In this document: positions 1 through 6,142 of the stretch, piece by piece | Numbering within the stretch: the stretch's first letter is position 1 | Layout of the letters: every line of letters starts with the position of its first letter | The notes under the pieces: model-generated | The model's input: only the letters and a program-made list of their open reading frames with translations | The model's database searches: none | Told to the model about the DNA's origin: nothing | DNA from: an uncultured Sutterella sp. | Lineage (GTDB): Bacteria > Pseudomonadota > Gammaproteobacteria > Burkholderiales > Burkholderiaceae_F | Assembly: GCA_900552915.1 (NCBI GenBank) | Contig: USBS01000075.1 | Span: forward strand, 1-8,939 | DNA: 8,939 bases | Direction of reading: 5' to 3' | Program-made: the position numbers and the translations under genes

Positions 1-697
1 CGGCACGCCGCTCTTCGATCGTAAGCGCCACACGATTGCGAACGTACAGCGGAGCCGCGAGATGAGGATCGACCGTTTGTCCGTGTGCGTACATCACGGC
101 GGCCAACCGTACGATGTCTTCGGCATTGACCTGCTCGGTTTCGATGAGTCGGATTCCCTCGGGGATGCAAATTTCGTCGGGATAGGCAGAAAGAGCAGTT
201 CCTGCCACGGCATCCACACCGATTTCCTCGAGATAGTGCGTCAACATCTCGGGTTTGACGAGTTCGGGGGCTCGCACTTCGATGGGGGCTGCATTTTCCT
301 CTGCTCGCTCGAATGTGCCCGTATAGCACTCGTGCATGCGGGCGTCGTTTGCAATCGTCACGCGCTTGATTTCAGGATGCTTCGCAAACACCGCAAAAGC
401 GGCTGCCGCCAGGTTTCCCACCTGCACGGCCGGTTTCCCAATCGCCCAGGCCAAGCCTTGCGCCACGCCGCAGGCAACGCGCAGGCCGGTAAAAGCGCCG
501 GGGCCGGCGCCGAAGGCAACGGCATCCATGTCGGCCACGACAAGACCACGGCGGTGCATCACCTCGTCGGCAAGCGTGATGAGGCTTTCCGTATGGCGAT
601 TCTTCTCTTTGAAAAGGTTGAGTTCGACTTCGCCGTCGACATAAAGAGCGGCGCTCGCAAAATCGCCGCCCGTTTCCAAGGCAAGAATTTTTGTCAC
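1..697 (-). CDS. tsaB: TsaB, tRNA N6-threonylcarbamoyladenosine (t6A) synthesis protein; 3' end outside window
   Basis: TsaB is the non-catalytic, actin-like-fold partner of TsaD in the cytoplasmic complex that places t6A at position 37 of ANN-decoding tRNAs. The frame is open from a GTG start to the window edge (232 codons), close to the usual family length of about 230, so only the last residues are missing. Visible hallmarks are the N-terminal strand ILALETGG (residues 4-11), RHTESL (34-39), the glycine-rich GAGPGAFTGLR (63-73), DARMHECY (118-125) and a C-terminal APLYVRNRVALT. The GTG at 697-695 was chosen because the protein begins directly at the conserved first strand and because it overlaps the yihY stop codon in a GTGA quartet, which suggests translational coupling. 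In many proteobacteria rimI follows tsaB; here that position lies outside the window. Nothing in it looks damaged. Confidence 0.93.
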   Translation of the reverse strand, partial: MTKILALETGGDFASAALYVDGEVELNLFKEKNRHTESLITLADEVMHRRGLVVADMDAVAFGAGPGAFTGLRVACGVAQGLAWAIGKPAVQVGNLAAAAFAVFAKHPEIKRVTIANDARMHECYTGTFERAEENAAPIEVRAPELVKPEMLTHYLEEIGVDAVAGTALSAYPDEICIPEGIRLIETEQVNAEDIVRLAAVMYAHGQTVDPHLAAPLYVRNRVALTIEERRA

Positions 698-2124
698 GAT
701 GATTTGTTGGCTTCCAAAGCACCCGGAATCTCGGACGCAGCGGCAGGCTGCTCCGCTTCCAAGGCAAAGATTTGAGCGAGCGGACGATTAAGCGCCTGCG
801 TCGTTGAAAATTCACTCCACCAGTCGCGAAGGATACCGCTGGCGCCGTCCTTTGTCTGAGCTCGCATCGTCTTGCGAGAGACAAGCGTATTACCGCCGCT
901 GACTGCAAAAAATTCAAACGCGCGCATGAGCGTCGCTTTTTGACTGTCGGCAACAAGCACCCAGTCCTGAGTGCGGCCTCCGGCTTCAGTGGTCACGGGT
1001 GCAACGTATCCGGCTTCGGCCAGCTTGGAGAGAATACGCTCGGCCGCTTCCGGATAGGTGTCGGCAGCATCGCACAGTTCTTCCACATCCAAAATCGGCC
1101 GCTTGCCGGATAAGCGCAGATGCACGAGTTCGCGCAGCATCACGAGCGCCGTTAGGAATTCGTTTCCGGGACGGTAGTAATCGAGAAAGCGACCGGCCGT
1201 GAGCTTGGGGATCGTGGCGGTGATGGCCGCCCCGGCAAAAAAGAGGTACCAGGCCACATAAACCCACAGCACGAAGACGGGAATCGCAACGAAGGCGCCG
1301 TAGATGTTGGTGAGCGTCCCTGCCGTGACCCAAATGCCGAAGATTTGCTTAACGAACAAACCCACGACGGTCACAGTGACGCCGCCCGCCAACGCATGCG
1401 AAAAATGCACGCGGCATGCGGGCACAAATTTATAAATCACGGCAAAACCCAACGCCTGCAGCACAAGCTGACCGATGTTGTAGAGCGTCTTGCCAAGGCC
1501 CGGTTCAACGCCTTCGAGCGCCAAAGCGGCATAGTGGCCTGTCATGGTAAGGCTCACGGCAACCGCTAGGGGCCCCACGGTCATCAGCGCCCAGTAGATG
1601 AGCACGCGCTGCGACCACGGACGCATGGCGGTTACGCGAAAGATTCGGTTGAGCGTAACAAACAGCTTGTCGATCAGCAGAAACGCCGTCAGAGCCAAGC
1701 CGAGCAAACCGAACGTGGTGAGCCCCGCCGCGTGCGAAGTAAATTTGCTGATGTAGCCCAAAAGCTGTTCGCTGTATTGCTCGGGCAAAAGGCTCATCAC
1801 AATCACGTCTTCGAGCGCCTGACAGGCGTCGGCAAAGCCGGGAAATGCCGAAAAAGCGGCCAAGGACAAAGCCAGCACCGGCACGATGGCCGTGAGCGTT
1901 GCCAGAGCCATCGTCGAAGTGACTTCCGTGAGATCGTTTTCGCGGGCGCGGTCGAGCGCAAAATGCAAAAGCGTGCGTACGCTGCCGATAAAGCCCTTGC
2001 GGCGCAGTCTCTCGCGCCTCCAGAGGCGGTGCTTTAAGGCGGTACGACGCTTTTCTTCGGCCTGTGCGCTCTGAGCATCGGGCTGATTGTCGGTCGGTTC
2101 GAGTTTTTCGGTGGGCTCGGTCAT
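694..2124 (-). CDS. YihY/virulence factor BrkB family inner-membrane protein
   Basis: This 476-residue protein belongs to the YihY (UPF0761/BrkB) family of polytopic inner-membrane proteins. The molecular role of the family is not settled; the old RNase BN name is a misassignment. A hydrophilic, arginine-rich N-terminus (1-45) is followed by about six membrane segments, near 72-95, 134-156, 172-196, 217-235, 245-265 and 278-303. The family signature is clear: TSTMALATLTAIVPVLAL (69-86) and YGAFVAIPVFVLWVYVAWY (275-293). Residues 315-450 form a soluble C-terminal region, as in the longer betaproteobacterial members, and could be a winged-helix-like fold (LDVEEL...AERILSKLAEAGYV). The ATG at 2124 has no strong Shine-Dalgarno sequence, but no better upstream start exists. 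The stop overlaps the tsaB start by 4 nt. It is probably not part of the cytochrome operon, since a 155-nt gap with a hairpin intervenes. Confidence 0.92.
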   Translation of the reverse strand: MTEPTEKLEPTDNQPDAQSAQAEEKRRTALKHRLWRRERLRRKGFIGSVRTLLHFALDRARENDLTEVTSTMALATLTAIVPVLALSLAAFSAFPGFADACQALEDVIVMSLLPEQYSEQLLGYISKFTSHAAGLTTFGLLGLALTAFLLIDKLFVTLNRIFRVTAMRPWSQRVLIYWALMTVGPLAVAVSLTMTGHYAALALEGVEPGLGKTLYNIGQLVLQALGFAVIYKFVPACRVHFSHALAGGVTVTVVGLFVKQIFGIWVTAGTLTNIYGAFVAIPVFVLWVYVAWYLFFAGAAITATIPKLTAGRFLDYYRPGNEFLTALVMLRELVHLRLSGKRPILDVEELCDAADTYPEAAERILSKLAEAGYVAPVTTEAGGRTQDWVLVADSQKATLMRAFEFFAVSGGNTLVSRKTMRAQTKDGASGILRDWWSEFSTTQALNRPLAQIFALEAEQPAAASEIPGALEANKSS

Positions 2125-2156
2125 TTGTATCGATTGGGCATGCTTTCTGAAGCGTA

Positions 2157-2185
2157 ATTATCGCAGGCTGCCCACCGTATACGAA
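2157..2185 (-). promoter_or_regulatory. Candidate sigma-70-type promoter for yihY-tsaB
   Basis: On the minus strand a GATAAT hexamer (2162-2157), one base from the -10 consensus, lies 17 nt downstream of a weak TTCGTA -35-like hexamer (2185-2180). Initiation would fall about 25 nt before the yihY ATG. The -35 match is only 3 of 6, so this is a candidate only. Confidence 0.3.
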
Positions 2186-2196
2186 AGCAGGAGCAG

Positions 2197-2238
2197 TCTC
2201 CCGCAGCCGACACCGTCGCTTGTGCCGACTGCGGGAGA
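2197..2238 (-). terminator. Hairpin after the cytochrome operon, possible terminator
   Basis: TCTCCCGCAG (2197-2206) and CTGCGGGAGA (2229-2238) form a perfect 10-bp, GC-rich stem with a 22-nt loop that can fold further. It lies 42 nt past the stop codon of the last cytochrome gene and before yihY, where a terminator is expected. On the minus strand it is followed only by a weak T-containing stretch (ACTGCTCCTGCTTTCG), with no proper U-tract. It may therefore be a leaky or factor-assisted terminator, or an mRNA 3'-end stabiliser. Confidence 0.4.
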
Positions 2239-2279
2239 GCTCCCCTGCAGCCTAACTTTCTCGTTGAGCGACCAAAGAC

Positions 2280-3089
2280 TTAAGGCTCTTCGGATTCCTT
2301 GCCTTTTCGTCCGGGCTGAGCGGCATACCAGTCGGCAATTTCGTTGATTTCGGCATCGGTGAGCTTGCGTGCAAACACACGCATTTCGCCCATCATGTCG
2401 GAACTTCGCGCTCCCGACCGATAATCTTTCAATGCCGCCGCGGTCACCGCCGCCTGCTGGCCGTGCAGCACGGGAACCAGTCCGTTGGGGTTGCCCGAAG
2501 CATCCGTTCCGTGGCAGGCCGCACACGGTGTGATGTAGCGGGATGCGTCCCCCGTCTTCACCAGCACCGGCATAGTCAAATCCGGCGCCTTTTGCCCGGC
2601 GTTGCGTCCCGGCAGGTAGGCGTAGAGCGCTGCCGCGTCCACAATTTCCTGATCGGTGAGCTTGGCTGCCGCCGCAGCCATCAGATCGGCTGCGGGCGTT
2701 CCTTTTCTGCGGCCGTCGCGGTAGTCCAGCAAAGCCTTGACCGTTACGGCCGCGGGCTGCCCGGCGATGTCGGGCCAGTTGGGCGTATCGGCAAGACCTT
2801 CTTTACCGTGGCAGCTTGCGCAAAAGTGCTTGCTGTGGACGGCAAACCCGTTCATCAGCTCGGCTTTCGGCAGCCGGGCCGTAATCGCCTTCCATTCCTC
2901 GGCCGTAAGCGCTTTCTTCTGCTTCACTTCGGGCAGAGGCGCCTGTACGGCGGTCCCGGCAGGAAGTTCAACGACCGCGGAGGCTTTCTTCTCGTCGATC
3001 GGTGCACCGGCAGCCAATGCCGAGCCTGCCGATGCCAAAGCCGTTACGGCAACAGCAAGCGCCCCGAGCGCATATCGATTCTTTTTCAT
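2280..3089 (-). CDS. Dihaem c4-type periplasmic cytochrome c
   Basis: A 269-residue exported cytochrome with two tandem class I haem domains. A Sec signal peptide (KKNR, hydrophobic 6-25, cleavage near ALA-AG at 26-28) is followed by a linker rich in Ala, Pro and Lys up to about residue 75. The first domain has CASCH (90-94) and probable sixth ligand Met137; the second has CAACH (189-193) and probable ligand Met236. In both domains Met lies seven residues before the Leu of the K-L-T-D-x-E-I helix, the layout of cytochrome c4. The linker before the first haem is longer than in ordinary c4. It is last in the operon, 11 nt after fccB, with AGGAG (3102-3098) overlapping the fccB TAG stop. Inferred role: electron carrier between the sulfide dehydrogenase and the membrane bd-like subunit. 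Haem attachment needs the cytochrome c maturation system, which is not in this window. Confidence 0.9.
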   Translation of the reverse strand: MKKNRYALGALAVAVTALASAGSALAAGAPIDEKKASAVVELPAGTAVQAPLPEVKQKKALTAEEWKAITARLPKAELMNGFAVHSKHFCASCHGKEGLADTPNWPDIAGQPAAVTVKALLDYRDGRRKGTPAADLMAAAAAKLTDQEIVDAAALYAYLPGRNAGQKAPDLTMPVLVKTGDASRYITPCAACHGTDASGNPNGLVPVLHGQQAAVTAAALKDYRSGARSSDMMGEMRVFARKLTDAEINEIADWYAAQPGRKGKESEEP

Positions 3090-3100
3090 ATTCTTTTCTC

Positions 3101-4513
3101 CTAACCGAACGAGTCGGCCGTGATGCTGCGCATCCAGGCTCGTAAATAACGGGCGGCAACCTGCCGTTCAACGCGAGAAGCCGACAGATCCTGATAGCGC
3201 GCCCGCGTATTGGTGCGCGCAATCTTGCCGTTCACAATGCGGAAGGTGTCGGCTACAAAAAGACCCCAGTCGTCTCCTGCAAGTGCATAGCACGTATTGG
3301 ACCAGGCGGGTTCGGGCTCGCTTTGTCCCGCGAGTTTCGAAAGGATCGCCCGAACGCAGACCTTGGCCTGGGTATTGGCCGAAAAGCCCGATTTGGGCAT
3401 CGCATCGGCAATGCTCGCGTCGCCGAGCACATACACGTCTTCAATCATCGTCGAAGCAAACGTGCGGCGATCGATCGGGCAAAAACCCGTTTTGTCCGTA
3501 AGCCCGAACATCTGCGCCACAGCGGCCGCACGCATCGGCGGCACGATATTGAGAACGTCGGCCTTGATCGACCCCGAAGGCGTCTGCACCGTCAGAGTAT
3601 TCGGATCAATCGACAGAGGCTTGCCGCCGTCTTTTTCTCGGCGCCACTCAATTCGGCAATCGGCCTTGGGCTCGACCATGAACTTGTCGAGCTTTTCGCG
3701 GTAGGGCGAGGGCGGCGCGAATCCGTAGAGATGATTCCAACCGAGGATCATTGTTTCGTCGGTCACGAAATCGTTCTTGGGATCGAGAATGACGACGCGT
3801 CCTTTGGGCTTGTGGTGCTGCATCCATTCGGTAACGAGAGCACTGCGCTCGTATGGCCCCGGCGGGCAACGGTACGGATTGGGAGGAGCAACCAAAACGA
3901 AGGTTCCGTCTTCGGGCATGGCCAGAAGTTGTCGGCGCAACAATTCGGTCTGAGCTCCGGCAATCCAGCCCGAGGGAATCTTCGTTTCGGCCAGTTCGGC
4001 CGAGTACCCCGGCACTGCGTCGTAAAGAAGCTCCACGCCGGGCGAAACGATGAGCGTGTCGTACGGATACGACTGCTGCAGTCCGTTTGATTCGGCATGC
4101 ACAACTTTTCGATCGGGGTCAAGCCCTACGGCCGCAGCCTGAACCACTTTGACGCCGCGGGCTCGAAGACCGTCGTAGCTCACCGTAAGGTCGGCCATCG
4201 ACACGGCGCCCGTGAGATGTTCGGAACTGCCGTAGTGACGAATAAACGTCGGATTGCGATCGATGACGGTCACGTCTATTTCGGGCGCCCACAGCTTGAG
4301 ATATTTGGCAGCGGTGGCGCCGCCCACTCCCGCGCCCACGATGAGAACCTTGTGCGAAACAAGCCCCCCAACCGCCGCGCGGGCAAAACTCGGCATCAGT
4401 CCCATGAACCCGGTCGCCGCAACAATCCCTGCAGCGGCCAAAAGCCGGCGGCGAGAGCTTGCGGGCGCCACTGCAAATGCCTCGGTCATGCGTTTCGGAT
4501 CAAATGTTGTCAT
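3101..4513 (-). CDS. fccB: Flavocytochrome c sulfide dehydrogenase, FAD-binding subunit (FccB-like)
   Basis: A 470-residue FAD oxidoreductase of the FccB/SoxF group, which oxidises sulfide in the periplasm and reduces a c-type partner. A twin-arginine signal (SRRRLL, 20-25; cleavage near ARA, 44-46) indicates folded export. The Rossmann motif GAGVGGATAAKYLKL is at 60-74, the family motifs RCPPGPYER at 215-223 and GFCPID at 343-348, the second FAD motif GDASIADAMPKSGFSA at 364-379, and the C-terminus ends in DSFG. Cys216 and Cys345 correspond to the redox-active disulfide of Allochromatium vinosum FccB (Cys161/Cys337, mature numbering). The residue that aligns with Cys42, which binds FAD covalently there, is His93 (FIRHYGSSEHLTG). 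The flavin may be non-covalent or linked differently. The start overlaps the upstream cytochrome gene as ATGA and has AAGGAG seven nt upstream. A quinone-linked SQR is less likely because the partner cytochrome is adjacent and an FccB-type tail is present. Confidence 0.92.
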   Translation of the reverse strand: MTTFDPKRMTEAFAVAPASSRRRLLAAAGIVAATGFMGLMPSFARAAVGGLVSHKVLIVGAGVGGATAAKYLKLWAPEIDVTVIDRNPTFIRHYGSSEHLTGAVSMADLTVSYDGLRARGVKVVQAAAVGLDPDRKVVHAESNGLQQSYPYDTLIVSPGVELLYDAVPGYSAELAETKIPSGWIAGAQTELLRRQLLAMPEDGTFVLVAPPNPYRCPPGPYERSALVTEWMQHHKPKGRVVILDPKNDFVTDETMILGWNHLYGFAPPSPYREKLDKFMVEPKADCRIEWRREKDGGKPLSIDPNTLTVQTPSGSIKADVLNIVPPMRAAAVAQMFGLTDKTGFCPIDRRTFASTMIEDVYVLGDASIADAMPKSGFSANTQAKVCVRAILSKLAGQSEPEPAWSNTCYALAGDDWGLFVADTFRIVNGKIARTNTRARYQDLSASRVERQVAARYLRAWMRSITADSFG

Positions 4514-4878
4514 TTGCCAGCTCCTTCGGATTTGTTGCCGGACTGCTCGGGTGTTTTAGGCAGTTGTGCAAAAAATTGAGCCATGCGTTCGAGTTCGGCA
4601 TCGTTGTTGCCGTCGGCAATGTGGCTCATGATCGAACTCGGACGCTCTTTGGTGCGAAAGCGCTTCATTTCGCGGACAAAAACCTCGGCCTGCATCCCGG
4701 CTAAGCCCGGAAACGCATTGTCTTTGGAGTAGCCGTAGGTGCCGTGGCAGGCTGCACAGGTATGTGCAAAGGCCGCACCTGAAGGCTCTTTGGCCGCATC
4801 GGCTGCAAATGTCTGGGAAGCAAATGCCAGCGAGGCAAAAGCAACCGTCGAAACTGTGAATTGACGAATGTTTTTCAT
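4510..4878 (-). CDS. fccA: Monohaem cytochrome c, FccA-like partner of the sulfide dehydrogenase
   Basis: A 122-residue periplasmic cytochrome. It has a Sec signal peptide (1-25, cleavage near TFA-AD), a CAACH haem site (41-45) and probable axial Met84 in SSIMSHIADG, the pattern M-x-x-I-A-x-G of cytochrome c553/FccA domains. The region HTCAACHGTYGYS...FPGLAGM...FVREMKRF...IMSHIADG...MAQFF follows the first haem domain of the dihaem FccA of purple sulfur bacteria. It has only one haem, as reported for some flavocytochromes such as that of Thioalkalivibrio. The tail (108-122) is polar and probably disordered. GAGGGGAG lies five nt before the ATG, and the gene starts 13 nt after the preceding subunit. 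Its stop overlaps the fccB start, consistent with equimolar coupled synthesis. Inferred role: immediate electron acceptor of the FccB flavin. Confidence 0.88.
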   Translation of the reverse strand: MKNIRQFTVSTVAFASLAFASQTFAADAAKEPSGAAFAHTCAACHGTYGYSKDNAFPGLAGMQAEVFVREMKRFRTKERPSSIMSHIADGNNDAELERMAQFFAQLPKTPEQSGNKSEGAGK

Positions 4879-4891
4879 CTGTGCTCCCCTC

Positions 4892-6137
4892 TTACGACAA
4901 GACCAAAGCGGCGCCGATCACGAAGTAGCCGACGATCCACAGTCCCAAAAGAGCGGCCGCCCAGGTTCCGAGACGCTCAAGCTTTGCGCTCGGCGTCCAG
5001 ACGGCGCCCGGTTTGCCGGCGGTAGCTAGCCCCGCCGACCAAGCCGAAATAAAGATGTAGGCCAGAGACGTTCCGCCCACAGCCAGGAATGTCACAAAGA
5101 AAATCGCGGTGCTCGGAATATCCCAATGCACGGGCAGTGCAAGCGGGTTCCAGCCGGCCGACTCAAAGAGTGTGCCCACGCGCAGCGCTTCGCGGGCCGA
5201 GGCAAGCACGAGCGTCATGACCACCGTCATGATGAAAACCATGTAGTTGCAGGCAACGCAAAGACGGCGGCGCTTTTGGATATAAGGCATCGCCAAGAAG
5301 TAAAGAACCGGCACCAAAGCCACGTAAGGCCAGGCGCTTGACGTAAACCAAGCTTGTTCGGCCGGACACGCCGCCCGCTGCGGCCAGACGATAGGCCACC
5401 TTTTCGAGGAAGTCCGAATAAAGGCCGTCTTCGTTGGTGTAGTAGTGCTTAGAGAGCACCCAGCGGCGCATGCCGTAGATCCAGGCCGACGTAACGGGAA
5501 GCGCCAAGGCAAAGAAGAACAGCAGACGCGGCAGCAGGAAGTAGTTGAGGCTGCGGCCGGACGCATCCACCTGTCCCTGCGGGGCGTACCAGTCAAGCCA
5601 GTGCGTGGGGAAAAGCGCCTGGTTGGACAGCGAATGCATGAGCGCGCCGCACGCCGCAAAAAGGACCAGAGCAGCGGCAAGCCAGAAGGCGGCTCGTCCG
5701 TTGCCCGAACCGAGCGATTCGCCGTGGTCGGAATGCAGCAGCGAATGCACGCGGTAAAGCGCCAGGTAGCCCACCAGAAGCAAACCTAAGAACACCAGCG
5801 TCCAAACAGCCGAGATCATGCTGGAGCTGTACCAGAACGGGTCATAAATGACCTGTACGAAGAGCAGCGGAGCAACCCCCAAAACAATGGCGGCACCTGT
5901 GGAAGCCTTGGCGGTAAAGGCCATGGTGGAGCTCAGGCGCAACCAATGCTCGCCGCCTTTGATGCGGCCGTAGAGCGCCACGCCGGTGCTGCCGAGCAGC
6001 ACGGCAACAGCTCCTATATGAAGCGCAAACGTGACGACGCCCAAAATCAGAAAGATCACCGGATGCGAGGGAGTCCCCGCAGGATCGGCCAATGCGGCGG
6101 TGAGCTGCGCAGCGGCAAGAGGCAGATTTTCAGTCAT
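4892..6137 (-). CDS. Second CydA-like (bd-superfamily) membrane subunit, reading frame broken by one base
   Basis: Two overlapping minus-strand frames together encode one polytopic protein of about 414 residues (1246 nt = 415 codons plus one base). Frame one gives residues 1 to about 256 with some five membrane segments (about 26-57, 72-97, 105-128, 150-170, 199-221). The downstream frame resumes with PAEQAWFTSSAWPYVALVP and supplies about four more segments to the TAA at 4894-4892. The N-terminus resembles CydA: His40 precedes Gly49 by nine residues, like haem ligand His19 and Gly28 in E. coli CydA, and LGVAPLLF...DPFWYSSS resembles CydA LGVATGLTMEF...NWSYYSHY. Equivalents of CydA Glu99 and Glu107 are not visible, so it may not hold the full haem set. 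It starts 5 nt after the haem c fusion gene, with GGGAG overlapping that gene's end. The break could be a sequencing error, a true mutation or, less likely, programmed. Family placement is moderate confidence; specific function unknown. Confidence 0.7.
5367..5385 (-). other. Probable frameshift site in the CydA-like second subunit
   Basis: The sensible protein leaves frame one after ...EKVAYRLAAAGG and continues in the +1 frame at ...CPAEQAW. The minus strand here is a GC-only run (GCAGCGGGCGGCGTG). Deleting one G of the GGG triplet restores a single frame reading Ala-Ala-Ala-Ala-Cys-Pro. Flanking GGCCG and CGGCC can pair. The exact base cannot be fixed from the sequence alone. Confidence 0.65.
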
Positions 6138-6142
6138 GTCGA

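Noticed and set aside
372..956. A 194-codon minus-strand frame across the tsaB/yihY junction, plus antisense frames at 62-775 and 3323-4090
   Set aside because: They overlap genes with clear family motifs and give Arg/Ser-rich translations with no recognisable domain.
5163..5340. The frame-one continuation of the second membrane subunit as a genuine alternative C-terminus
   Set aside because: The sequence turns into Gly/Arg/Leu-rich text without membrane segments, while the other frame gives four good membrane segments and ends 13 nt before fccA with proper operon spacing.
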